From Propionibacteriales bacterium (GTDB lineage: Bacteria; Actinomycetota; Actinomycetes; Propionibacteriales; Nocardioidaceae), in contig JAPLCC010000051.1 of the NCBI GenBank assembly GCA_026392415.1, positions 45,222 to 109,221 on the forward strand: a stretch of 64,000 nucleotides of DNA, written 5' to 3'. A program made the position numbers and the translations under genes. This document shows positions 9,094 to 18,078 of the stretch, piece after piece. The notes beneath the pieces are model-generated. The model was not told the origin of the DNA and did no database searches. It worked only from the letters and a program-made list of their open reading frames with translations. How positions within the stretch are numbered: the first letter of the stretch is position 1; every line of letters starts with the position of its first letter.

Positions 9094-10609
9094 ACAAGTG
9101 TGACCGGACCGTCTCGATCGTGTCCGCCTCCTCGGCGGTCTTGTCGTCGCGGTAGCGCACCACACGGGCGAACCGCAGGGCCAGCCCGCCGGGGTAGCGC
9201 GTGGAGCGCTGCAGGCCGTCGAAGGCGATCTCGACCACCTGCTCGGGGCGCACGGTCACCACCCAGCCATCGTCGGCGACGGCGAGCTCACCGAACCGCT
9301 CGGTCTGCCAGCGCAGTATGTCGTCGGTCATTCCCTTGAAGGTCTTGCCCAACATCACGAAACCGCCGGGCTGCGAGGGATCGCGGGCGCCGAGGTGGAT
9401 GTTGGACAGCCAGCCCTTCCGGCGCCCGGAGCCGTGCTCGACCGCCAGGACGACGAGGTCGAGGGTGTGGACCGGCTTGACCTTGATCCAGGCGGCGCCG
9501 CGCCTCCCCGCGTCGTACGGCGCGGTCGCGGACTTCACGACCACGCCCTCGTGACCGGCTGCGAGGGCCGCTGAGGCGAACGCCTGGGCCGCGGCCGGAT
9601 CGGTGCCCACCCATCGGCGGACCCGGTGCTGCTCGGGGACCAGCCGCTCGAGCTCTGCCCATCGCTCGGTCGCGGGCCGGTCGAGGAGGTCGGCGCCGTC
9701 GAGGTGCAACAGGTCGAAGAAGTACGGCGTCACGACCGTGCCGCCCTCGCCGTCGGTCGCGGTCCGCGACGCCGTCTCCTGGAACGGCCGGGGGCGCCCG
9801 TCGTCTGCGAGCGCGAGGGCTTCACCGTCGAGGACGAGCCTGGTGGCGGGCAGCGCCCGGACGATCGCGACGACCTCCGGAAGGCGATGCGTGATGTCGT
9901 CGAGGCTGCGGGTCGCGACCTGCACGTCGTCCCCGTTGCGGTGCACCTGGATCCGGATGCCGTCGAGCTTCGCGTCCACGCCGAAGACCTTGCCGAGTCC
10001 GGCCGTCCTGTCGATCGCCGTGGCGACGTCGGGTGCCGAGGAGGCCAGCATCGGCAGCACCGGCCGACCGACAGTCAGCCCCACGGCGGCGAGTGCCTCG
10101 GGTCCCTGGAAGGCCGCATCGACGACGTGGGTCGCCCCACCCGACAACATCGCCGCGCGCCGTACGGCGGCGAGCGGTACACCTGCGGACAGGGCGATCG
10201 CGTCGGTGACGACCGCTTCCAGCGCGCCTTGGCGGACCTCGCCCACCGCAACCGACCGGAGCCAGTCCTGCTCGGGGGCGGTCGCTGCACCGAAGAGTTC
10301 AGCGGTCAGCGCAGTCCGCGCGCCCTGGGAGCCGGCCCCCGCAAGCTCCGACATCGCTTCGAAGGCGGCATCGACCCCGGTCACGTCCAGCGACGGCGCG
10401 GCCGCAGGGGAGGGCAGGGCCTGGAGGCTGCGCCAGCCCAGTCCGGTACGACGCTGGCGCAGCCTTCCGCTGAGGAAGTGGGCGACGAGCGAGCGCTCCT
10501 CCGGCTCGGCCGCGAGCAGCAGGTCAGCGAGGAGGCGGGTCTTCTCCTTGCGTGAGCGCGTGGCCGCCACCGCGGTCGAGACGTCGACGAGATCGCGGAG
10601 CAGCACCAC
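9083..10609 (-). CDS. ligB: ATP-dependent DNA ligase (LigB-type)
   Basis: The 508-residue protein seals nicks via a lysyl-AMP intermediate. Motif I is KLDGIR with active-site Lys214. Ahead of it is the N-terminal helical DNA-binding domain, about residues 1-185. Motifs III to V are recognisable in YFFDLLHLDG, HEGVVVKS and AAWIKVKP. The OB-fold domain follows to the C-terminus. Length and layout match the mycobacterial LigB (Rv3062) class, which is separate from the essential NAD-dependent LigA. Start is GTG 10609, followed at once by a second GTG. It begins 9 bases after a TetR stop, suggesting an operon. Confidence 0.93.
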   Translation of the reverse strand: MVLLRDLVDVSTAVAATRSRKEKTRLLADLLLAAEPEERSLVAHFLSGRLRQRRTGLGWRSLQALPSPAAAPSLDVTGVDAAFEAMSELAGAGSQGARTALTAELFGAATAPEQDWLRSVAVGEVRQGALEAVVTDAIALSAGVPLAAVRRAAMLSGGATHVVDAAFQGPEALAAVGLTVGRPVLPMLASSAPDVATAIDRTAGLGKVFGVDAKLDGIRIQVHRNGDDVQVATRSLDDITHRLPEVVAIVRALPATRLVLDGEALALADDGRPRPFQETASRTATDGEGGTVVTPYFFDLLHLDGADLLDRPATERWAELERLVPEQHRVRRWVGTDPAAAQAFASAALAAGHEGVVVKSATAPYDAGRRGAAWIKVKPVHTLDLVVLAVEHGSGRRKGWLSNIHLGARDPSQPGGFVMLGKTFKGMTDDILRWQTERFGELAVADDGWVVTVRPEQVVEIAFDGLQRSTRYPGGLALRFARVVRYRDDKTAEEADTIETVRSHLLQH

Positions 10610-10618
10610 GGTGTCCGA

Positions 10619-11227
10619 TCAGCGAGTGGCCTCGACGACCGCGGCGGACACGGCGCCCTGGATGACCTGTTCGTAGACCTCGTCGAGGCTCACGGTCGAG
10701 GCGTTGGTGAGGGACAGGTCGCCGAAGTAGCCGGCGACCTCGAGCGAGACGAAGCCGTGCAGTGCGGCGAACAGCGCCATGCCGGTCTGGATCAGGCGGT
10801 GCTCGGGGAGGCCGGCCGAACGAACCATGACGGCGAGCGCCTCGATGGCATCGAGCGCTGCGGCGTAGAACCCTTCGCGGTCGATCGGCGGACGGGTGAG
10901 GGCGGCATAGCGCTGCGGGTGGGTGCGCGCGAACACGCGGAGCTCGTGGCTCAGGGCCCTCAGCCCGTCGGCACCGGCGTGGCCCATCGCGGCGGCGCGG
11001 ACGTGCTCCCCGAGCATCCGCATCGCCCGCACCTGGACGAGGGCTCGGAGGTCCTCGAGGTTGGCGACGTGGTTGTAGAGCGAGGAGACCCGGGCTTCGA
11101 GTTCGGCAGCGAGCGAGGTCATCGTCAGGGCGTCGTACCCGTCGCGATCCACGAGGGCTTCCGCCGCCTGCAGGACCGCCTCCTGGTCGAGGCGACCGCG
11201 TCGGGTGCGCGTCGTGTCGATGGTCAA
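10619..11227 (-). CDS. TetR family regulator with WHG-like C-terminal domain
   Basis: The N-terminus holds a TetR DNA-binding domain, with TMTSLAAELEARVSSLYNHV as helix-turn-helix. The C-terminal half with FAALHGFVSLEVAGYF is typical of the WHG/TetR_C_33 group. The reading frame is open further upstream, but the family-like sequence begins at TTG 11227, preceded closely by GGAGGG; that start is a choice, not a certainty. This gives 202 residues. It sits directly upstream of ligB on the same strand, so it may be co-transcribed with it. The target is unknown. Confidence 0.75.
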   Translation of the reverse strand: MTIDTTRTRRGRLDQEAVLQAAEALVDRDGYDALTMTSLAAELEARVSSLYNHVANLEDLRALVQVRAMRMLGEHVRAAAMGHAGADGLRALSHELRVFARTHPQRYAALTRPPIDREGFYAAALDAIEALAVMVRSAGLPEHRLIQTGMALFAALHGFVSLEVAGYFGDLSLTNASTVSLDEVYEQVIQGAVSAAVVEATR

Positions 11228-11341
11228 CTGCCCTCCGGGAGCCTGAGGTGGGTGAATCGGGTTCGTACGTTTGCGAGAGCCTAGTGGCCGCGGAACACAT
11301 CCTGCGAACGGCAACACCTGCCGGGCACCGTCGATTCGATC

Positions 11342-11347
11342 TACAGT
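11342..11347 (+). promoter_or_regulatory. -10 box of a leaderless promoter for the glycosylase gene
   Basis: TACAGT ends 6 nt before ATG 11354 and no ribosome binding site is present. The same hexamer and spacing recur at 38137 and 52845. Confidence 0.6.
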
Positions 11348-11353
11348 GCCGGG

Positions 11354-12292
11354 ATGACCCCTCCGGACGCCGTTCGTGTCTGGCATCCCGGGCGGCCGGT
11401 GTCGGTCGCTTCACTGTTGCGACAGCAACGGCGGGGCGGGGGAGACCCCACGCACCGGCTCGACGTCGACGGCTGGCACTGGCGTGCGAGTCGTACGCCG
11501 GAGGGCACCGTCAGCCTGGCCGTTTCCTCCCAGGACCCCGAGGGCGTCATCGCAGCGCGCGCATGGGGAGCTGGCAGCGAGTGGGCACTGGACCAGTTGC
11601 CCGCGCTGCTCGGCGACCTCGACGACTGGACGGGTTTCGAGCCGCAACATCCCGTCCTCGTGGAGGCGCGGCGGCGAAACCCCCACCTGCGGATCGGCCG
11701 GACCGGACGGGTGCTCGAAGCCCTCGTCCCCGCGATCATCGAGCAGAAGGTCACCGGTCAGGAGGCCTTCGCCGGCTTCCGGTCCCTCGTCCGGCGCCAC
11801 GGCACTCCCGCTCCCGGTGCGGGAGCCGAGCGCCGACTCATGGTCCAGCCGGACGCCGAGCGGCTGCGATCGATTCCTTCCTGGGAATGGTTGGCCCTCC
11901 ACATCGACCCGGCGCGATCGCGTGCCGTCGTGACCGCTGCGCGACACGCCGATGCACTCGAACGGATTGACGGCACCTCGGGTGAGGAGGCCGAGCGCCG
12001 GCTGCGCAGCCTGCCCGGCGTCGGTGTCTGGACCAGCGCCGAGGTGCGCCAGCGCGCCTTCGGTGATCCCGACGCGGTGTCCTTCGGTGACTACCACGTC
12101 GCGAAGGACGTCGGCTGGGCCCTCACGGGCGAACCCTTCGATGACGCCCGACTTGCGGCGTTTCTCGCGCCCTGGCGCGGCCATCGTGGGAGGGTTCCCC
12201 TGCTCGTGGCAACAGCTGGTCTGAGACGTCCTCGACACGGTCCACGGATGTCGCCCCGTGAACACCTCAGGACGCGTGACCAAATTGCGTGA
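11354..12292 (+). CDS. DNA-3-methyladenine glycosylase II-like (HhH-GPD) protein
   Basis: The 312-residue protein carries the helix-hairpin-helix LRSLPGVGVWTSAEVRQRAF. It is followed by FGDYHVAKD, where the Asp is in the place of the HhH-GPD catalytic aspartate. VPAIIEQKVTGQEA is the start of the GPD core. Family members excise alkylated purines as the first step of base excision repair. The last 30 or so residues are Arg/Pro-rich and probably disordered. No Ada or Ogt gene is adjacent. Confidence in the superfamily is high; the substrate is inferred. Confidence 0.87.
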   Translation: MTPPDAVRVWHPGRPVSVASLLRQQRRGGGDPTHRLDVDGWHWRASRTPEGTVSLAVSSQDPEGVIAARAWGAGSEWALDQLPALLGDLDDWTGFEPQHPVLVEARRRNPHLRIGRTGRVLEALVPAIIEQKVTGQEAFAGFRSLVRRHGTPAPGAGAERRLMVQPDAERLRSIPSWEWLALHIDPARSRAVVTAARHADALERIDGTSGEEAERRLRSLPGVGVWTSAEVRQRAFGDPDAVSFGDYHVAKDVGWALTGEPFDDARLAAFLAPWRGHRGRVPLLVATAGLRRPRHGPRMSPREHLRTRDQIA

Positions 12293-12316
12293 TATCTGTT
12301 ACACCGAGCAACAGGC

Positions 12317-12336
12317 AGTCGCGATGCTCCGCGACT
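12317..12336. other. Short hairpin upstream of the first mce operon
   Basis: AGTCGCG and CGCGACT pair around the loop ATGCTC, giving a 7-bp stem. No T run follows. It could end transcription from the glycosylase gene or lie in the leader of the mce operon. Confidence 0.3.
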
Positions 12337-12343
12337 AGCAGGA

Positions 12344-12357
12344 TTTCGCGCGCGAAA
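12344..12357. promoter_or_regulatory. Perfect 14-bp palindrome upstream of the first mce operon
   Basis: TTTCGCGCGCGAAA is fully self-complementary and lies 17 nt before ATG 12375. Perfect symmetry so close to the first gene of a ten-gene operon suggests a repressor site. It does not resemble the KstR motif, so this operon is probably under different control. Confidence 0.4.
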
Positions 12358-12374
12358 GAAGGCAAGGGGTTCAC

Positions 12375-13331
12375 ATGGGAGACGTCAGGATGGGTGCCTA
12401 CGCGCACGCTTCCGCGGCCGACGTCTCGCGGCTCCTTGCCGAGATCGACCCTGCTGACTTCATCGTCGCGGTCCGTTCAGCTACGGATGAAGATCTCCTG
12501 GCTGTGACCCATGACGCATCGCGGGCTTCAGCAGTTGTCGAGGGTGTGATGCACCGCATCGGCGAGTTCGCCGTCCGCGCCCAGGTCGCGGAGATGGCCT
12601 GCCGCGTGCGTTGGGAGACCTCGGACCTGCCGGACGCGACCCACACGGTCCACCTCCAGCACGGTACGGCGACGGTGGTTGCCGGAGGCGACGACGCTGA
12701 TCTGGTCGTCCGCGGCTCGGCCCTGCAACTGCTCCGCCTGGTGGCGGGCCAGCTCGACGTCGCCGTTGCCTACCTCGGCGACGCGCTCCACCTCGACGGC
12801 TCGAGCGATGTCGCGCTCGCCGTCGCTGCACTCTTCGCCGTGGACGGCGAGACTCCTCTGACGGGACGTCCCGTCAACCCCCGCGACATCGACCCGGTGA
12901 GTGTTTCCCGGGCTCTGCTCGGCGTCACGACCGACCACCTCCGGTCGGTCATGGCCTCGGGCTTTCGGCCGGTCATCCTCGAAGAGATCTTCGAGCGGAT
13001 GCCGGCCTTCGTGAACGGCCGAAAGGCTGCAGGCGTCCAGATCACGGTCGGCTTCAGGTTGACCGGGCGCCCCGACGGAGAGGTGGACCGTTACGTGCTC
13101 CGACTCAGAGACGGTCAAGCGACCGTTCTCGCAGGGGAGGCGGCTGATGCCGCCGACCGGCACGATCGCGATGCGACCGTGACCTGCGAGGCGCAGGACT
13201 TCCTGCGCCTGGCGACCGGTCATCTCAGCGCCGTCACCGGCGTCCTGCGAGGACAGCTCAAGGTCCGCGGCGACAAGGTCGCCGCGCTGCGGCTCAACTC
13301 CGCCTTCGACATCCCGACGGCGGCTGCCTGA
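12375..13331 (+). CDS. Protein with two SCP2-like sterol-binding domains, first gene of the mce operon
   Basis: The 318 residues appear to hold two copies of an SCP2-like fold, about residues 30-160 and 185-315. Each contains a segment of the type DADLVVRGSALQLLRLVAG or DATVTCEAQDFLRLATGH, followed by LKVRGD or its relative. SCP2 domains bind lipids or sterols in a hydrophobic tunnel. There is no signal peptide, so it should be cytoplasmic and could take up lipid delivered by the YrbE permeases. ATG 12375 has AAGGGG 5 nt upstream. Its stop overlaps the yrbE start (TGATG), which places it firmly in the mce operon. Confidence 0.8.
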   Translation: MGDVRMGAYAHASAADVSRLLAEIDPADFIVAVRSATDEDLLAVTHDASRASAVVEGVMHRIGEFAVRAQVAEMACRVRWETSDLPDATHTVHLQHGTATVVAGGDDADLVVRGSALQLLRLVAGQLDVAVAYLGDALHLDGSSDVALAVAALFAVDGETPLTGRPVNPRDIDPVSVSRALLGVTTDHLRSVMASGFRPVILEEIFERMPAFVNGRKAAGVQITVGFRLTGRPDGEVDRYVLRLRDGQATVLAGEAADAADRHDRDATVTCEAQDFLRLATGHLSAVTGVLRGQLKVRGDKVAALRLNSAFDIPTAAA

Positions 13332-14155
13332 TGAGCGCCGTCGTCGCAGGCGGACGCTCCGTCGTCGACAGTCTGACCGGCCGTTTCAAGGACGGTGTGA
13401 AGACGACCGGCAACCTGGTGAAGTTGTCGGTGGAGTCGCTGCAGTGGGGCTTCGCCGACATCCTTGCCCGCCGCTTCTCCTGGACCGAGTTCCTGCTCCA
13501 GTGCTGGTTCATGACCAGGGTCTCGCTCCTGCCCACGATCCTGGTGTCGATCCCGTTCGGCGTCATCACCTCGGTCCAGATCGGCGCCGCCGCCAACCAG
13601 ATCGGTGCCCAGTCGTTCATCGGCGCGGTCAACGGCATCGGCGTGCTCCGGCAGGGCGCGCCGCTGGTGACCTCACTCATGATCGCGGGCGCGGTCGGGT
13701 CGGCCATCTGCGCCGACCTGGGTGCCCGGACGGTCCGGGAGGAGATCGACGCCCTCAAGGTGATGGGCATCTCGCCGATCCAGCGTCTCGTGGCGCCACG
13801 GATCCTTGCCGCCCTCCTGGTGTCGCTGCTGCTGACGGTCATCGTCGCGATGACGGCCATGACGACGGCGTTCGCCATCGTGGTGGGCACCGGTCAGATC
13901 TCGTCGGGCACCTATCTCGACTCCTTCGTCGGGCTCGCTCAACCGGCTGACCTGGTGCTGGCGGAGCTGAAGGCACTCATCTTCGGGTTCGTCGCGACCA
14001 TCGTCGCCGCGCACAAGGGCCTCAACGCCTTCGGAGGTCCGAAGGCCGTGGCCGACGCGGTCAACCAGGCCGTGGTCCTCAGCGTGATCCTGCTGGCCGT
14101 GATCAACGTCGGACTCACCCAGGCCTACGTGATGCTCTTCCCCGGAGGTGCCTGA
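13331..14155 (+). CDS. YrbE/MlaE family permease subunit A (mce operon 1)
   Basis: This 274-residue multispanning protein is one of two permease subunits of an Mce lipid import complex, thought to act with an Mkl-type ATPase encoded elsewhere. The N-terminal 45 residues are cytoplasmic. About five hydrophobic segments follow. The MlaE hallmark GSAICADLGARTVREEIDAL, contacting the ATPase, is present. ATG 13331 overlaps the SCP2 stop by one base and its own stop overlaps the next start by one base. Confidence 0.93.
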   Translation: MSAVVAGGRSVVDSLTGRFKDGVKTTGNLVKLSVESLQWGFADILARRFSWTEFLLQCWFMTRVSLLPTILVSIPFGVITSVQIGAAANQIGAQSFIGAVNGIGVLRQGAPLVTSLMIAGAVGSAICADLGARTVREEIDALKVMGISPIQRLVAPRILAALLVSLLLTVIVAMTAMTTAFAIVVGTGQISSGTYLDSFVGLAQPADLVLAELKALIFGFVATIVAAHKGLNAFGGPKAVADAVNQAVVLSVILLAVINVGLTQAYVMLFPGGA

Positions 14156-15024
14156 TGTCCCAGGTCCAGCTCGGACGCACCATGGGTGCGCGCTTCTCCG
14201 ATGCCCTCGTCGGTCTCACCGAGGGATTGTTGACGACCCTTGCCCAGTTGGGCTCCTTCGTCACCTTCTCGGGCAAGGTCTTCCTCAACATCCCGTCGAC
14301 GATCGCCATGTACCCCAAGGAGGTCCTGCGCCAGATCAAGGACATCGCCTGGGGCAGTGGCGCCCTCCTCGTGGGTGGCGGCACGGTCGGCGTCATGATC
14401 CTCTTGTCCGTCGCGGCCGGGACATCGATCGGGATCGAGGGCTTCAACGGCCTCGAGATCGTCGGCCTGGCGCCGCTGACCGGCTTCATCTCCGCAAGCG
14501 TCAACACCCGTGAGCTCGCACCGTTGATTGCAGCGCTGGCTCTCGGCGCACAGGTCGGCTGTCGGTTCACGGCCCAGATCGGCTCGATGAAGATCCACGA
14601 GGAGATCGACGCGATCGAGGTGATGGCGGTGAGCGCGATGCGTTACGTCGTCACCACTCGCGTCATCGCCTGCATGGTCGCCATCCTTCCGCTCTACCTG
14701 ATCGGCCTGATCGGCAGCTACGTCGCCTCGCAGGCTTCAGTGGTGGTCCTGTTCGGGCAGTCCCCGGGGCAGTACGACCACTACTTCTCCTCCTTCGTCC
14801 AGGGTCGCGACATCGTGTTCTCGATCATCAAGATCCTGATCTTCGCGCTCACCGTGGCCCTCATCCACTGCTGGTACGGCATGAGGGTGGGCGGCGGCCC
14901 CCAGGCGGTCGGCGAGGCAACCGGTACGGGTATTCGTGCATCCATCGTGTCCATCGTCGTGCTCGACATGGTCCTGACCCTTGTGTTCTGGGGCGGCGAC
15001 CCAGGCTTCCGGATCTCGGGGTGA
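14155..15024 (+). CDS. YrbE/MlaE family permease subunit B (mce operon 1)
   Basis: The 289-residue second permease subunit has a similar cytoplasmic N-terminus and five or so membrane segments. The MlaE signature is GCRFTAQIGSMKIHEEIDAI with EVMAVSAM after it. GGAGG stands 6 nt before ATG 14155. Together with subunit A it should form the inner-membrane channel under the Mce hexamer. Only 8 bases separate it from mceA. Confidence 0.93.
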   Translation: MSQVQLGRTMGARFSDALVGLTEGLLTTLAQLGSFVTFSGKVFLNIPSTIAMYPKEVLRQIKDIAWGSGALLVGGGTVGVMILLSVAAGTSIGIEGFNGLEIVGLAPLTGFISASVNTRELAPLIAALALGAQVGCRFTAQIGSMKIHEEIDAIEVMAVSAMRYVVTTRVIACMVAILPLYLIGLIGSYVASQASVVVLFGQSPGQYDHYFSSFVQGRDIVFSIIKILIFALTVALIHCWYGMRVGGGPQAVGEATGTGIRASIVSIVVLDMVLTLVFWGGDPGFRISG

Positions 15025-15032
15025 GGTGAGAA

Positions 15033-16094
15033 ATGGCTCGCGAAGAAACTCGACAGCAGCTCGCACGACGCGGGCTGATCGCGCTGGTCGCCCTGGCGGT
15101 CATCGGTGCGCTCATCACCCTGCGCAGCAACGGCACCTTCGGCTCCAAGCCGCACGTGACCGCTGAGGTCGCCAACGCCGGCGGCTCCCTGCGGGCCGGC
15201 TCCGACGTGAAGATGAACGGTGCGATCGTCGGCAAGGTCAAGGCGATCGAACGGGCGAAGACCGGCGGTGGCGTGACCATCGACATCGAGATGTCCGAGG
15301 ACGACATCGATGCCGTCCCGGCCAACGCCGTCGCCCGCGTGCTTCCGGCAACCGTCTTCGGCACCACGTTCGTGGACTTCGTGCTCTACGGAGAGGCGAC
15401 CGGCAAGCTGAAGGCCGGCGCCGTCGTCCAGGCGGACTCCAGCCAGGGCACCCTCGAGCTGCAGCAGGCCCTGGATGACATCGACCGCCTGGTGAAGGCG
15501 CTCGGTCCGGCCGAGCTGGCCTCGGCGATCGGATCGGCGGCCGAGGCGCTCGACGGTCGCGGCAACCAGATCGGCCAGCAGGTGCGGGCGGTCAACTCCT
15601 ACCTCGACCGCCTCAACCCGCGGATGCCGCAGGTGCGTGCGGACCTCAACGACCTTGCGGCCACGACGAAGGTGCTCGACGAGATCGCTCCTGACCTGTT
15701 GTCGGCGACCGACGACGTGCTGGTCACGTTGAACACGATCGTCTCGCAGGAAGCCGCGCTGACCGCTCTGCTCGCCGGTGGCACGAACCTGGTCACCGTC
15801 TCGCGCAAGTTCGTCTCCGAGAACGAGAAGAACCTGGTGCGATTCATCAACGGGTCCGCGGTGCTCCTGGACGCGGTCTACGACAACCGCAAGGCCGGCA
15901 TCTCAGGTGCGATCGCCATCAACGTGGCGCTCGGCAAGGTCGTGCCGACCACCGTCAGAGAGGGATTCGTGAAGACGGACGGCACGATCAAGCTTGCGGT
16001 TCCGCCGTACTACAGGTCGGCCGACCGGCCGACCTACCGAACGGGTAGCACGGACCGGGCCGGCATCGGCGCACTCCTGGAGGAGGGCCGATGA
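15033..16094 (+). CDS. MceA protein (mce operon 1)
   Basis: The 353-residue protein has one N-terminal membrane anchor (about residues 14-30) and an MCE/MlaD domain (about 38-120) starting with HVTAEVANAGGSLRAGSDV. A long helical region with heptad-like repeats follows. Six different Mce subunits form a periplasm-spanning tunnel for hydrophobic substrates. GTGAGGTGAG precedes ATG 15033. It ends in an ATGA overlap with mceB. Confidence 0.92.
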   Translation: MAREETRQQLARRGLIALVALAVIGALITLRSNGTFGSKPHVTAEVANAGGSLRAGSDVKMNGAIVGKVKAIERAKTGGGVTIDIEMSEDDIDAVPANAVARVLPATVFGTTFVDFVLYGEATGKLKAGAVVQADSSQGTLELQQALDDIDRLVKALGPAELASAIGSAAEALDGRGNQIGQQVRAVNSYLDRLNPRMPQVRADLNDLAATTKVLDEIAPDLLSATDDVLVTLNTIVSQEAALTALLAGGTNLVTVSRKFVSENEKNLVRFINGSAVLLDAVYDNRKAGISGAIAINVALGKVVPTTVREGFVKTDGTIKLAVPPYYRSADRPTYRTGSTDRAGIGALLEEGR

Positions 16095-17104
16095 CCGGGC
16101 TCAGGTCGATCGCGATCAAGTTCGCTGCGTTTGCGACGCTCAGCGGGCTGATGCTGTTGCTGCTGACGAACACGATGACCAACGGTGTGGCTGGTGACAC
16201 CCGCCAGATCACCGCCGACTTCTCCGACGTCAGTGGTCTGCGCGTCGGTGACGACGTCAAGGCGGCGGGTGTCCGGGTCGGCCAGGTCAAGGAGATCGAG
16301 GCGACCGAAGAGGGCGCCCAGATCACCATGGAAATCGTCAAGGAGCAGGCAGTCCTCGACAACACCAAGCTCGTGATGCGCTACCAGAACCTTCTCGGTC
16401 AGCGCTACATCGGCATGGTGCAGGGCGCCAAGCGTGGGGCTGCGCTCAAGGACGACGCAACGGTGCCGGTCACGCAGACCGACCCGGGCTTCGACCTGAC
16501 CGAGCTGCTCAACGGCTTCCGCCCGCTGTTCAAGGTGCTGCAGCCGGCCGATGTGAACTCGTTGGCCACCTCGATCGTCAAGGTCCTGCAGGGGGAGGGT
16601 GGCACGATCGAGCAGCTCCTCAAGCAGACCGGTGAGCTGAGCAACTTCCTCGCCGACAAGGACGCTGTCATCGGCGACGTCATGACCAACCTCAAGCCCG
16701 TTCTCGACAACCTGGCGGGCCAGGGCACCGAGATCACGTCGACGGTTCGGGAACTGCGAAGCCTGATGACCGGCCTGGCACGGGACCGCAAGTCGATCGG
16801 TGCCTCGATCGACGGCGTGAGCCGCCTGGTCGGAGCGACGAGCTCGCTCCTCGAGGAGGTCAAGGTTCCGCTGGTGGGAGCCACCGACCGCCTGGTGACG
16901 GTTGCCGACATGCTCAACAAGTCGCGAGGAACCCTGGAGGACGCGTTGCCCGCATTCGGCAACATCTTCGAGTCGCTCGGCAGGGCGACGTCGTACGAGA
17001 ACGCGTTGAACGTCTACGTGTGCTCCCTGTCGATCGCACTCGGTGAAGGCGCGGCCCTCAACCCGGCCGGCAACAACGGACCCTGGTCGGCGGTGTGCAA
17101 GTGA
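16091..17104 (+). CDS. MceB protein (mce operon 1)
   Basis: The 337 residues comprise a membrane anchor (about 10-27), an MCE domain starting QITADFSDVSGLRVGDDV, and a helical tail that ends in NNGPWSAVCK. Its paralogue in the second operon (30765-31868) shares the phrase VLQGEGGT and the Cys-bearing end. AGGAGGG lies 3-10 nt before ATG 16091. Stop and next start overlap as GTGA. Confidence 0.92.
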   Translation: MTGLRSIAIKFAAFATLSGLMLLLLTNTMTNGVAGDTRQITADFSDVSGLRVGDDVKAAGVRVGQVKEIEATEEGAQITMEIVKEQAVLDNTKLVMRYQNLLGQRYIGMVQGAKRGAALKDDATVPVTQTDPGFDLTELLNGFRPLFKVLQPADVNSLATSIVKVLQGEGGTIEQLLKQTGELSNFLADKDAVIGDVMTNLKPVLDNLAGQGTEITSTVRELRSLMTGLARDRKSIGASIDGVSRLVGATSSLLEEVKVPLVGATDRLVTVADMLNKSRGTLEDALPAFGNIFESLGRATSYENALNVYVCSLSIALGEGAALNPAGNNGPWSAVCK

Positions 17105-18078
17105 AGCCCATGAACGAACGCGACCCGATGCGGGTCGGCATCATCACGATCGCGGTCCTCGGACTGATCGGTGCGGCAGTCCTGGTGCTGAGCGTCACGT
17201 CCTTCGGCACGGCGAAGTACACGGCCGTGATCGAACACACTGCCGGTCTCCGCAAGGGCGAGGACGTCCAGGTCCACGGTGTCAACCTGGGCAAGATCAC
17301 CGGTATCGAGCTCGAGGACGACCACGTCCTGGTCAGCTTCGTCCTCGACAAGGACATCGACCTGGGCGACCAGACCACGGCCACCGTCAAGGTCGCCACC
17401 CTGCTGGGCACCCACTACCTCGAGGTCGACCCGAATGGCTCCGGCGCCCTGGCCAACGGTCAGATCCCGATCGATCGGACGTCGGTGCCCTACAACCTCC
17501 AGGACGTCATCGAGGAGGGAACCGATGCGCTCGAGGAGCTCGATCCCGACATCCTCGCCAAGGCGTTGACGGCGGTGGCCGGCACGCTGGGAGCCAGCCA
17601 GGAGGAGATCGGGCCGGCTCTCGAGGGTGTTGCCCGCCTGTCCGAGGTCATCTCGAAGCGCTCGGACCAGGTTGGCGACCTGCTGGTCTCGACGCGCAAC
17701 GTGACCGACCAGCTCTCCGAGAGCAGCGAGGACATCGTCGGCCTGATGAAGCAGGCGAACCTCGTTGTCAGCGAGATCACCACGCGCAAGGAGACGATCC
17801 ACACGCTCCTGGTCGAGACGAGGGACCTGTCCGAGGCCCTCACGGCGATCGTGACGTCGACCAACGGCAAGGTGAAGCCCGCCCTGGACGACCTCAACTC
17901 CGCGCTGGAGTCGCTCAACAGACAGGACAAGCAGTTGACCAACCTGCTGGAGGTCATGGCCCCGTCGCTTCGCTACATCGCCAACGCGACCGGCAGCGGA
18001 CCCTTCGTCCCGCTGTACCTCAAGCCGCCGGCCATCCCGGCGGACGACTCCACCTGCGGCTTGCGGGGTGCTTGCTGA
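17101..18078 (+). CDS. MceC protein (mce operon 1)
   Basis: The 325-residue protein begins VKPMNERDPMRVGIITIAV, giving a membrane anchor at about residues 12-32. The MCE domain begins TAVIEHTAGLRKGEDV and is followed by a long helical tail. The end is Pro-rich, with DDSTCGLRGAC. GTG 17101 is chosen because it overlaps the mceB stop; ATG 17110 would remove three residues. Confidence 0.92.
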   Translation: MKPMNERDPMRVGIITIAVLGLIGAAVLVLSVTSFGTAKYTAVIEHTAGLRKGEDVQVHGVNLGKITGIELEDDHVLVSFVLDKDIDLGDQTTATVKVATLLGTHYLEVDPNGSGALANGQIPIDRTSVPYNLQDVIEEGTDALEELDPDILAKALTAVAGTLGASQEEIGPALEGVARLSEVISKRSDQVGDLLVSTRNVTDQLSESSEDIVGLMKQANLVVSEITTRKETIHTLLVETRDLSEALTAIVTSTNGKVKPALDDLNSALESLNRQDKQLTNLLEVMAPSLRYIANATGSGPFVPLYLKPPAIPADDSTCGLRGAC

